A stretch of DNA of 40,287 nt from assembly GCA_029936315.1 (NCBI GenBank), contig JAPYTD010000016.1, positions 6,225-46,511 on the forward strand. The letters are read 5' to 3'. Positions 33,766 through 40,287 of this stretch are shown piece by piece. Under the pieces are notes generated by a model. The model saw only the letters and a program-made list of their open reading frames with translations, searched no databases and had not been told where the DNA came from. Every line of letters starts with the position of its first letter. Positions within the stretch are counted from its first letter, which is position 1. The position numbers were made by a program, and so were the translations under genes. Origin of the DNA: Planctomycetota bacterium. Lineage in GTDB: Bacteria > Planctomycetota > UBA1135 > UBA2386.

Positions 33766-34767
33766 ATGACCGCTCCAGCTGACACCGCCGCTCGTTTCGT
33801 CGAGACGCGCAAGTTCCTCGACCAGATCACAACTCGCGTCGGCCAGGTCGTCGTTGGCCAAGACATCGTCGTCGAACGCATTCTGATCTCGCTTCTGACC
33901 TCGGGCCACCTGCTGCTGCAAGGTGTGCCGGGACTCGCGAAGACCCTGCTGGTTGCCGCCATCTCGAAGACGGTTGACCTGGCGTTCTCGCGCATCCAGT
34001 TCACGATCGACTTGCTGCCGTCGGACATCGTCGGCAGTGAGATTCTCGACCAGAAGACCAACGAGTTCCGCATCCACAGGGGACCGATCTTCACCAACCT
34101 GTTGCTCGCGGACGAGATCAACCGCGCCGCGCCCAAGGTGCAGAGTGCGCTGCTCGAAGCGATGCAGGAACGTCGGGTCACGATTGGCAACGACAACTTT
34201 CCGCTGCCGGCGCCGTTCTTGGTGATCGCGACCCAGAACCCGGTGGAACAGTCCGGCACGTTCGAGCTGCCGGAAGCCCAGCTTGATCGCTTCATGCTGC
34301 TGCACCGACTAGAGTACCTGAAGCCCGAGGACGAGATCGAAGTTCTGCGCCGCAACGCCAAGCTCGGCGTGCGTCGTGACGGTAAGGGTGCCGTCGCACG
34401 CACCGAGTTTGATGTCTTGGGTGAGCAGGAAAAGGGCAGCGTCGAGCAGTTGGTCAAGGCGATGGAAGACGTGCAGGAAGTGCACGTCAGCGAGACGTTC
34501 TTCGAGCACTGCGTAGAGATCGTCAACCGCACCCGCAAACACCCGAGTCTCGAACTAGGTTGCAGCCCGCGCGCTGGCATCTCGCTGGTCAAGGCGTCGC
34601 GTGCTCGCGCCCTGATCCACGGTCGCGACTACGTCGTGCCCGAAGACCTCTTTGCACTCGCCGAGGACGTCATCCTGCACCGCATCCGCCTTAGCTACGA
34701 AGCCGTGGCCGAAGGTCATACGAGTGCTCAGGTCCTGCAGGAGATCCTGAACGAAGTCGCCAAATGA
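33766..34767 (+). CDS. moxR: MoxR-family AAA+ ATPase
   Basis: The 333-residue protein carries the AAA+ motifs: Walker A GVPGLAKT (53-60), Walker B LLLADEIN (112-119), sensor-1 ATQNP (155-159) and FELPEAQLDRF (167-176), and the MoxR block FTIDLLPSDIVGSEILD. MoxR ATPases act as chaperones that activate or insert cofactors into partners, typically proteins with von Willebrand domains encoded alongside. The frame is open from 33679, but ATG 33766 matches the family start. Its stop overlaps the DUF58 start (ATGA at 34764-34767). It is the first of five tightly coupled genes. Confidence 0.95.
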   Translation: MTAPADTAARFVETRKFLDQITTRVGQVVVGQDIVVERILISLLTSGHLLLQGVPGLAKTLLVAAISKTVDLAFSRIQFTIDLLPSDIVGSEILDQKTNEFRIHRGPIFTNLLLADEINRAAPKVQSALLEAMQERRVTIGNDNFPLPAPFLVIATQNPVEQSGTFELPEAQLDRFMLLHRLEYLKPEDEIEVLRRNAKLGVRRDGKGAVARTEFDVLGEQEKGSVEQLVKAMEDVQEVHVSETFFEHCVEIVNRTRKHPSLELGCSPRAGISLVKASRARALIHGRDYVVPEDLFALAEDVILHRIRLSYEAVAEGHTSAQVLQEILNEVAK

Positions 34768-35672
34768 GCGGTCGGGACAAAGCAGGCCTGAGCATTCGGG
34801 AGCGCGAGTCGGCGCTGCCCGGGATGCTGTCATCGATCGAGCCGTCGGCGGCTCGCAAGTTCGTCATCGCGATCAAACAACTGGCGGACGATCTAACCTA
34901 CGGTCTCGATGGCTCGCGCTTTCTTGGCTCGGGCATCGACTACGTGCAGTCGAGGCAGTACCTCGACGGTGACCCGGTCAAGTCGATGGATTGGCGGGTT
35001 ACGGCGCGGACTGGCAAATACCACATCAAGGAGTACGAGGCGCCGCGGCGGTTTCCGGCGTGGTTCTTGATCGATACGTCGGCCTCGATGGTGGTGTCGT
35101 CGATGGCGCGCAGCAAGTATGAGATCGCCCTCAACGTCGCCGGTGGCCTTGCCCTGGCGTGTCTCGATCGCACAAGCCCAGTTGGGGTGCTCGGCTGTGG
35201 GGCACGCGATGTGCACGTCAAGCCGAGCCTCGCGAAGGACGAGGTCATGCAGTGGCTGTTGCGTCTGCGCCGCCACGCCTTCAACGAATCGACCGAGTTG
35301 GTGCGTCGCATCCGCGAGCTGCGTCCGACCTTGGCTAGTCGTTCGATCATCATGATCATCAGCGACCTTCACGAACCTGGTGCCGTGCATTCGGCGGCGC
35401 TGTTGGCGCAACAGCATGAGGTCGCCGTGATCCAGATGCAGGATCCGGCCGAGCTGCTGATGCCTGGCGGCGGTTTTGTTCGCGCCAAGGAAGCTGAGTC
35501 CGGCCGGGACTTTGTCGCTCGCAGCAAACGCACAATGATCAACCAGGAGAAGATCGAAAACGATCTGCGCCGCGGTGGTGTCGACCATCTGTTGATCCGC
35601 ACCGACCAGCCCTACCTACATCGCCTCCGGCACTTCTTCCGTTCGCGCGGCATCAGTAGAGGTGGCCGATGA
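34764..35672 (+). CDS. DUF58 domain protein (von Willebrand-like, MoxR partner)
   Basis: The 302-residue protein has no membrane helix and shows the DUF58 core SMDWRVTARTGKYHIKEYEAPR (split about 74-95) followed by WFLIDTSASM. Asp104, Ser106 and Ser108 there form a MIDAS-like D-x-S-x-S. Later segments ALACLDRTSPVGVLGCG and SRSIIMIISDL complete a vWA-type fold. DUF58 proteins are almost always encoded after MoxR and are thought to be its substrates or adaptors. ATG 34764 overlaps the MoxR stop, and its own stop overlaps the next ATG (35669). Confidence 0.93.
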   Translation: MSGRDKAGLSIRERESALPGMLSSIEPSAARKFVIAIKQLADDLTYGLDGSRFLGSGIDYVQSRQYLDGDPVKSMDWRVTARTGKYHIKEYEAPRRFPAWFLIDTSASMVVSSMARSKYEIALNVAGGLALACLDRTSPVGVLGCGARDVHVKPSLAKDEVMQWLLRLRRHAFNESTELVRRIRELRPTLASRSIIMIISDLHEPGAVHSAALLAQQHEVAVIQMQDPAELLMPGGGFVRAKEAESGRDFVARSKRTMINQEKIENDLRRGGVDHLLIRTDQPYLHRLRHFFRSRGISRGGR

Positions 35673-36520
35673 TGTGTCGGGTTCGACTGGTGACTCTACG
35701 GGCGCTTGCGTGCATCGTGCTCAGTGCGGCGTGCCTGGTTGCGCAAGAGAGCGACGATAGTCATCGCGAGGCCACGGTTGGCATGCGCGCCAAGATCATG
35801 CAACTCGTGGTCGAAGGCTCCGAGTTGGTGCCGGCGCCGTCGACGAGCGAGTCGGTGTTGGTCGTGCGCGTGCTCGCGACGTGGCCGCACGGCGATCACC
35901 TGCGCTACGACCTCGAGTGGGTCGGCTTCGAAGAAGGCACCTACGACCTGACCAAGTTCCTGGTGCGCAAGGACGGCTCGTCGATGGACAACCTCTCGCC
36001 GGTCGAAGTCAACGTGCTCAGCGTGTTGCCTGGTGATGCGTTTGAGCCGAGTGAACTTGAGCGTTCACCTGCCACCAGGCTGGATGGCTACACGACGACG
36101 CAAATCGTCACGGGAGTTTTCTGGGGGGTCGGCTTGCTGTCCATCCTGTTCATCGGCCGCAAGTGGAAGAAGAAGGCGCTGCCTGCGCCGCCGAAGCCAA
36201 CGCTCGCGGATAGGCTCAGGCCAATGGTCGAACGGGTCGCTTCTGGCAACGCCGATGCCGCGCAGAAGGCCGAGCTCGAACGACTGCTCGTGGCGTTTTG
36301 GCGGGCGCGGCTCGACCTCGGTTCGGTGCGGGCCATGGATGCGATCGTGACCATCCGCAACCACAAGGAAGCTGGTGCCCTGCTGCGGCAGGTCGAAGCG
36401 TGGCTGCATGCGCCCGAGCCACCGGCGAAGTTTGACGTTGCTGGGCTACTGCGTCCTTATCGCGCCGTGACCGCGGACTCCTTGGCGGTGACCTCGGCGG
36501 CATTGGGAGGCGGCAACTGA
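35669..36520 (+). CDS. Periplasmic/one-helix membrane protein of the MoxR operon (DUF4381/BatD-like architecture)
   Basis: The 283-residue protein has a signal peptide (LRALACIVLSAACLVAQ), a beta-type periplasmic domain (about 25-145; SVLVVRVLATWPHGDHLRYDLEWV), one membrane helix (about 148-168; IVTGVFWGVGLLSILFIG) and a cytoplasmic helical tail of about 115 residues (LRPMVERVASGN, AELERLLVAFWRARLDL, LLRQVEAWLHAP). This order is like DUF4381 and BatD proteins found at this position in other MoxR operons, but I cannot confirm homology by eye. Its start overlaps the DUF58 stop and its stop overlaps the next ATG (TGATG at 36518-36522). Confidence 0.75.
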   Translation: MMCRVRLVTLRALACIVLSAACLVAQESDDSHREATVGMRAKIMQLVVEGSELVPAPSTSESVLVVRVLATWPHGDHLRYDLEWVGFEEGTYDLTKFLVRKDGSSMDNLSPVEVNVLSVLPGDAFEPSELERSPATRLDGYTTTQIVTGVFWGVGLLSILFIGRKWKKKALPAPPKPTLADRLRPMVERVASGNADAAQKAELERLLVAFWRARLDLGSVRAMDAIVTIRNHKEAGALLRQVEAWLHAPEPPAKFDVAGLLRPYRAVTADSLAVTSAALGGGN

Positions 36521-37458
36521 TGTTTGCGCGTCCATGGATGTTGCTGTTGTTGGCGCTGCCCGTGCTGCATTTGTATTGGGTCTGGCAACGCCGGGGCGGC
36601 AGGTTCTCGCTGCCGTTCGACTCCGACCACACCGACAGCTCGATCAAGCCGCGTCGCTTCGGCAGCGGCTGGATCATGCGAACCTTGCTCTCAGTGGGGG
36701 AATCGTTGCCCGCGCTATTGATGGCGTCCGCAATCCTGCTGATCTCGCTGCCGCAGGAAATGGCGGCGCCCAAGCAGAAACGCGCGCTGACCAACATCCA
36801 GTTCGTCGTCGACATCTCCGGTTCGATGACGGCGAAGTTCGGCAGCGGTACGCGCTACGACGCGTCGATGAAGGCCATCAACGAGTTCCTAGACTTTCGT
36901 TCGGGGGATTCGTTTGGCCTGACGTTCTTCGGCAACAACTTCCTGCATTGGGTGCCGCTGACCAGCGACCCGTCGGCGTTTCGCAATTCGATCCCGTTCA
37001 TGCGGCCCGAGAACAACGTGCCGGGATTTGGCGGCACCGAGATCGGCAAGGCCGTGCTCGGCGCGCGCGAAGTCCTGGTGTCGCGCGAAGACGGTGACCG
37101 CATGATGATCCTCATCACAGACGGGTGGAGCAGTGATCTGTCGGGTGGCGCCGAGATGGACATCGCCAAGCGCCTGCGGCGCGACTACATCAAACTGTTC
37201 GCGGTCAATATCCAGGAGACCGAAGCGCGGGGCGAGATCGTCAACCTGGCGCGCATGACCGGCGGCGAAGTGTTCAATCCCGGTGACACCAATGCACTCA
37301 AGGGCGTGTTTTCGGCGATTGACGAAATGACCAAGACTGAGCTCGAACAAGTGACGGCCGAACTGGTGGACTGGTTCGCCCCGTTCGCGATCGCAGGCTT
37401 GAGTGTGCTCGGCGTCTTCATGCTGTTCATGCTGGGCTGGAGGTACACCCCATGGTGA
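36520..37458 (+). CDS. Membrane protein with von Willebrand type A domain (BatA-like)
   Basis: The 312-residue protein has an N-terminal helix pair, a vWA domain and a C-terminal helix (about 285-307; FAIAGLSVLGVFMLFMLGW). The MIDAS is complete: Asp98, Ser100 and Ser102 in VVDISGSM, Thr173 in GGTEIGKAV, and Asp201 in ILITDGWSSD. This is the BatA/BatB layout from aerotolerance operons, where vWA proteins bind partners through a metal ion and are thought to be acted on by MoxR. The final codons overlap the next gene by 7 nt (37452-37458), so coupled translation is expected. Confidence 0.92.
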   Translation: MFARPWMLLLLALPVLHLYWVWQRRGGRFSLPFDSDHTDSSIKPRRFGSGWIMRTLLSVGESLPALLMASAILLISLPQEMAAPKQKRALTNIQFVVDISGSMTAKFGSGTRYDASMKAINEFLDFRSGDSFGLTFFGNNFLHWVPLTSDPSAFRNSIPFMRPENNVPGFGGTEIGKAVLGAREVLVSREDGDRMMILITDGWSSDLSGGAEMDIAKRLRRDYIKLFAVNIQETEARGEIVNLARMTGGEVFNPGDTNALKGVFSAIDEMTKTELEQVTAELVDWFAPFAIAGLSVLGVFMLFMLGWRYTPW

Positions 37459-38426
37459 GTCTCTACGTCACGCTTGGTGTGTTCGTGCTGGCGCTGCTGG
37501 GTGAGGCTCTGCACTCGCGCCGCGTTCGTCGTTTGCGCAACCTGGTCTTTGGTCCAAGTGGTCGACCCGCCAAGTGGGTTGCCGCCGTGCCGATGGTGCG
37601 CATCCTGGCCAACACCGCTCTGGCCTGGGGTTTGACGACGTTGTTGATTGTCGCCCCCAAGGTGCACTCCGGTGAGGAGATGGCCGACGAGGACTGGCGC
37701 CATCTGGTGCTGGTCTACGACGTCTCGCCGAGCATGTTCTTGAAGGACGCTGGCGTCAGTGGCGACCTGACGCGCCACGCTCGTGCCCGCGAACTGATCG
37801 AGTCGCTGTTCGAACGCGTGCAGATCGGCAAGTTCAAGATCAGTGTGATCGCGACCTACAACGGCGCCAAGCCGGTGGTCACCGACACCAGGGACATCGA
37901 GGTCGTTCGGCACATGCTGTCCGAGGTCGACCTGCAGTGGGCGTTCAAGGTCGGCAAGACCAAACTGTTCGACGGCGTTGCCGAAGCAGCCAAGCTCGGC
38001 AAGCCGTGGCGCGTCAATAGCGCCTTGCTCGTCATTGTCAGTGATGGCGACACCGTGCCCGATTCGGGTATGCCGGAGTTGCCGCCGTCGTTCGGTGGCA
38101 CGCTGGTCGTTGGAGTCGGCGATCACTTGTCCGGCAGCTTCATCGCTGGCCAGCAATCGAGACAGGACGAGAGCACGCTACGTTCGCTGGCGATCCGCCT
38201 CGGCGGCGAGTTCCACAACGGCAATCGCCGGCAAGTCCCTTCGGACATGCTCAGTGCTGCCTCAGATGATTCGCGCAAGCCGTTGCTCGAACGGTTGACG
38301 CTGCGGGAGTACGCGCTGTTTGCTGTGTTGCTCTCTGCCGGGCTCATCGGCCTGCTGCCGATCTTGCTGCATTACCTCGGCACGCGTTGGCGGCCGGGTG
38401 TGCAGTACAGACGAGAAGCAGCATAG
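37452..38426 (+). CDS. Second membrane protein with von Willebrand type A domain (BatB-like)
   Basis: The 324-residue protein has two N-terminal helices (about 2-20 and 48-68), a vWA domain and a C-terminal helix (about 285-309; LTLREYALFAVLLSAGLIGLLPILL). MIDAS residues are Asp90, Ser92 and Ser94 in VYDVSPSM, Thr170 in GKTKLFDG and Asp198 in VIVSDGDT. It pairs with the preceding vWA protein, as BatA and BatB do. The segment FGGTLVVGVGD and a His-Asn-Gly-Asn stretch near the end show no extra domain. It starts inside the previous gene. Confidence 0.9.
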   Translation: MVSLYVTLGVFVLALLGEALHSRRVRRLRNLVFGPSGRPAKWVAAVPMVRILANTALAWGLTTLLIVAPKVHSGEEMADEDWRHLVLVYDVSPSMFLKDAGVSGDLTRHARARELIESLFERVQIGKFKISVIATYNGAKPVVTDTRDIEVVRHMLSEVDLQWAFKVGKTKLFDGVAEAAKLGKPWRVNSALLVIVSDGDTVPDSGMPELPPSFGGTLVVGVGDHLSGSFIAGQQSRQDESTLRSLAIRLGGEFHNGNRRQVPSDMLSAASDDSRKPLLERLTLREYALFAVLLSAGLIGLLPILLHYLGTRWRPGVQYRREAA

Positions 38427-38441
38427 ATCGGATCGAGCACC

Positions 38442-39017
38442 ATGCCGATGTCGACGGATGTCAGCTTGCCGAGGGACAGCGAACCCATCTTCCCGTCTTG
38501 CTGCTGCCGCTGCCTCGCACCGGATGCCGAGCAAACAGTGCGGTTCTCGGCTAGCCGCTTCAGTTGGTGGCAGGTCTTCTTCGTGTGGATTTGGTGGTTC
38601 CGCAAAGCGGTTCGCCACGAAGTGCCGTGTTGCGCCGAGTGCCGCCCATCGATTCGTCGACGCAAGTGGCTTGAGCTGATCGTCTACGCCTCGCTTCTCG
38701 TCGTCTCGCTCGCGGTTGTGATGCCGTGGCTGAAGTCGATGGGCGCCAGCCGCCAATGGCAGAAGATCGGCGTCTTCGGTGGGGCAATGGTGTTCGGAGT
38801 TCCGTTCTTTGTCTGGACCGTGGTGAGGCCACAGGCATTCGACATGACGGTTGGCGACGAGCACGTCGAATACGAGTTCGCGAACGCGGACTACGCGCGA
38901 ATGTTCGCCGATGGCAACCCGGGGTATTGCTCGGAGGACCTGGGCTCTGAGGATGAGTTCGACGACGAGGATGACGACGAACTGGAAGACGTTGACGCGT
39001 CGACCGAGTTGGGGTGA
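38442..39017 (+). CDS. Two-helix membrane protein with paired CxxC motifs and acidic tail
   Basis: The 191-residue protein has clustered cysteines on either side of a Trp-rich stretch: Cys20-Cys21-Cys22-x-Cys24, then Cys63-Cys64-x-x-Cys67. This suggests a zinc-ribbon-like metal site (SWWQVFFVWIWWF lies between). Two membrane helices follow (about 77-96 and 107-125), and then an extremely acidic C-terminus (EDEFDDEDDDELEDVD). I recognise no named family. ATG 38442 (or ATG 38448) starts it 16 nt after the second vWA gene, so it probably shares the transcript. Possible roles are metal sensing or assembly in the Bat-like system. Confidence 0.7.
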   Translation: MPMSTDVSLPRDSEPIFPSCCCRCLAPDAEQTVRFSASRFSWWQVFFVWIWWFRKAVRHEVPCCAECRPSIRRRKWLELIVYASLLVVSLAVVMPWLKSMGASRQWQKIGVFGGAMVFGVPFFVWTVVRPQAFDMTVGDEHVEYEFANADYARMFADGNPGYCSEDLGSEDEFDDEDDDELEDVDASTELG

Positions 39018-39021
39018 GGTC

Positions 39022-39438
39022 GTGACTGCACCAGCCGAAACCCAACAACGAGGTCGCTCACGCCTCTGGGTCGGTGTGGTACTGGCTTTGACGATCGCCC
39101 TCGGGCTGCTTTCTCGCCGCTATCCGCTGCCTGGAATCCTTGCCGAATACACGGGCGATGCGCTCTATGCCTCGGCCGCTTTCGTCGGGTTTGCGCTGCT
39201 GCTGGCCGGGCGCCAGACCCGGACTCTGGCGATTCTGGCGTTCGTCTCGTGTGTCCTTATCGAGTTCGCGCAGTTACTTAATTGTTCATGGATACGTGAC
39301 TTACGAGCCACGACCCTCGGAAGACTGTTGCTCGGTTCGGGCTTCAAGTGGCCCGACATGCTCGCCTACCTGATTGGCGTAACTGTCGCCGCAACGGTCG
39401 ATCGTATGGCCCGCCGCCGACACGTCTTGTCGCCGTAA
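39022..39438 (+). CDS. DUF2809 family membrane protein
   Basis: The 138-residue protein has four predicted helices and the DUF2809 pattern: GLLSRRYPLPG, YTGDALYASAAFVGFALLL, VLIEFAQLLNCSWIRDLRATTLGRLLLGSGFKWPDMLAYLIG (split motif: E-x-x-Q-L, then R-x-T, then L-L-G-x-x-F-x-x-x-D-x-x-A-Y). It is an integral membrane family with no known function. GTG 39022 follows GAGG at a short distance and is 5 nt past the previous stop. An in-frame extension upstream to 38851 is the shadow of the preceding gene. Confidence 0.8.
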   Translation: MTAPAETQQRGRSRLWVGVVLALTIALGLLSRRYPLPGILAEYTGDALYASAAFVGFALLLAGRQTRTLAILAFVSCVLIEFAQLLNCSWIRDLRATTLGRLLLGSGFKWPDMLAYLIGVTVAATVDRMARRRHVLSP

Positions 39439-39491
39439 CATTTGTGGTGGGGTAGCCCCGGAAGGCCCGTCTGACCGATACACTCCTCAAG

Positions 39492-39507
39492 GCACCAATG
39501 GTGGTGC
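39492..39507 (+). promoter_or_regulatory. Small hairpin before the TPR-like gene
   Basis: GCACCA-ATGG-TGGTGC forms a perfect 6-bp tetraloop hairpin ending 16 nt before the ATG at 39524. It lies in the 85-bp gap after the DUF2809 gene. It may influence initiation or be the end of the upstream transcript; there is no T run. Confidence 0.25.
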
Positions 39508-39523
39508 AAACTCAAGAACACAG

Positions 39524-40120
39524 ATGCGCAACATCCTGTTGGTTGGCTGGCTTCTGCTCCCGGTTGGGGCATGGGCCTATCACGAAGGCCCCGGCCAGGA
39601 CCGGATCGCTCTCGAAGAGACCGATGCCGTCATCTTGGCTGCTCAGAAGGCCGTAGCGGATGGCGAGTGGAAGCTCGCCGTGTCCGAGTACGAAGCCGCT
39701 CTGGGCAAGCTGCCGAAGAACCCGGACGCCTACGACGTCAAGGTCACGCAGCGCCTGCAGATCGAACTCAACAAGGCGCGCATGCAGGCGTCGGGTCTTC
39801 CTGAAGCTCGCGATGAGCTTGAGACTCTCGTTGAGCAGATGCAGGGCGACGAGAACACCGACCCGGTGTTGATGCGCGATGCGCGTCAAGCTCTCGCCAA
39901 CGCGCAGTTCTACAAGACGTGGTTGATGCGACTCGAAGGTTTGGATCGCACGATCTGGGAGCCGGAGATCGAAGCCGCTCGCCAGAACTGGCGCCTGCTC
40001 GCGGAGCTTGCGACGACCAAGTCGGAAAAGGCCCTGCACCAGGAAGACCTGGAAGCAGCCGTTCGTCTGGCTCGCCTCGAGATCGAGGACCTGCAGGGTT
40101 TGCCCCTGCCGAGTGAGTGA
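39524..40120 (+). CDS. Secreted TPR-like protein at the end of the MoxR/Bat cluster (conventional frame; may extend to 40237)
   Basis: To the first TGA the frame gives 198 residues. A signal peptide (MRNILLVGWLLLPVGAWAY) is followed by an all-helical protein of TPR type: VILAAQKAVADGEWKLAVSEYEAAL, ELNKARMQASGLPEARDELETLVEQM, ARQALANAQFYKTWLMRL. It ends ARLEIEDLQGLPLPSE. TPR proteins (BatC, BatE) commonly accompany BatA/B and are thought to scaffold the periplasmic complex. The same frame continues after this TGA through a second TGA to a TAG, with protein-like content, so the stop at 40118-40120 may not be the true end (see next feature). ATG 39524 is the only sensible start. Confidence 0.78.
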   Translation: MRNILLVGWLLLPVGAWAYHEGPGQDRIALEETDAVILAAQKAVADGEWKLAVSEYEAALGKLPKNPDAYDVKVTQRLQIELNKARMQASGLPEARDELETLVEQMQGDENTDPVLMRDARQALANAQFYKTWLMRLEGLDRTIWEPEIEAARQNWRLLAELATTKSEKALHQEDLEAAVRLARLEIEDLQGLPLPSE

Positions 40121-40237
40121 GAAGGTTGAAGCAGCAGCTCCAAGGTCGGTCGACCTAAGATCAGCAAGAGTAAGAAGCACGGCCCCCCGAACAACGGCGC
40201 CAGCAGTGGTCCAGGTTTCGGACGCGGTGGTTCGTAG
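40118..40237 (+). other. Candidate selenocysteine-dependent C-terminal extension with SECIS-like hairpin
   Basis: In the frame of the TPR-like gene TGA 40118-40120 is followed by Glu-Gly, a second TGA (40127-40129), then SSSSKVGRPKISKSKKHG and PPNNGASSGPGFGRGGS before TAG 40235-40237. Read as selenocysteine this gives U199-E-G-U202, a U-x-x-U redox-type motif, in a 237-residue protein. Downstream, AGGTC (40143-40147), loop GGTC (40148-40151) and GACCT (40152-40156) form a hairpin. Counting the second UGA as 1-3, the loop is G22-G23-U24-C25, the position of the SelB-recognised loop in E. coli fdhF. A 4-bp duplication (GAGTGAGT at 40111-40118) causing a frameshift is the main alternative, but the tail is in the original frame. 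No selA/B/C/D gene is in the window. Confidence 0.45.
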
Positions 40238-40287
40238 TTCAGCCTGATTCGCACAGAAGCGAATCGCACACAGCCATTCGCACACAA

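Noticed and set aside
40111..40130. Frameshift from a GAGT duplication as the cause of the early stop in the TPR-like gene
   Set aside because: Removing the 4 bp moves reading into another frame whose tail is less protein-like (Arg/Ala/Val mix). The better tail is in the original frame, so I prefer UGA readthrough. It stays the main alternative.

Overview
The window is GC-rich bacterial DNA packed with genes. It most resembles a member of the Planctomycetota or a close relative. This is inferred from three things: many very large secreted or membrane-anchored proteins of unknown function; a multidomain protein joining beta-propellers, Ig/PKD folds and a di-haem peroxidase; and a MoxR/DUF58/von Willebrand operon extended by large unfamiliar membrane proteins. 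GTG and TTG starts are common, Shine-Dalgarno sequences are often weak, and convergent genes are separated by hairpins without a T run. I saw no tRNA, rRNA, CRISPR array, insertion sequence or phage gene.

Layout. 1-178 is the tail of a truncated, probably secreted protein. 242-5699 (+) holds an Nramp-like transporter without the canonical metal-binding motifs, a DUF993 protein, a tRNA-dihydrouridine synthase, a 57-residue coiled-coil ORF, a lipoprotein and a DUF2161 nuclease-fold protein. 6023-9800 (+) holds a TonB-dependent receptor and a CotH-type protein kinase-like protein. 9869-12709 (-) is a BNR-repeat protein. 12955-15048 (+) holds a secreted esterase and a DUF418-like membrane protein. 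15149-20405 (-) holds the 1312-residue propeller/PKD/di-haem protein and a membrane-anchored coiled-coil trypsin-like protease. Conspicuous inverted repeats lie between and upstream of these two genes. 20654-21538 holds a small secreted protein and a four-helix membrane protein, facing each other. 21656-22906 is ribBA.

Two gene clusters dominate the right half. The first (22985-27290) is translationally coupled: an ECF sigma factor, a membrane anti-sigma-like protein, a small CpxP/Spy-like membrane protein, a PilM/GspL-like protein with an actin-like fold, and a short PilO/GspM-like membrane protein. This suggests envelope-stress control linked to a pilus- or secretion-like assembly platform. 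A lipoprotein, a coiled-coil protein ending in a RelE/ParE-like fold, and aat follow.

The second cluster (29610-40237) starts with a 1353-residue periplasmic protein with one C-terminal membrane anchor. It continues with MoxR, DUF58, a signal-peptide/one-helix protein, and two von Willebrand proteins of BatA/BatB type, mostly with overlapping stop and start codons. A CxxC membrane protein, a DUF2809 protein and a secreted TPR-like protein follow. In the last gene the frame appears to continue through two UGA codons, spaced as U-x-x-U, to a TAG at 40237. A hairpin with a GGUC loop lies at the distance from the second UGA seen in the E. coli fdhF SECIS element. A candidate selenoprotein in a planctomycete-type Bat operon is the observation I consider most worth checking.
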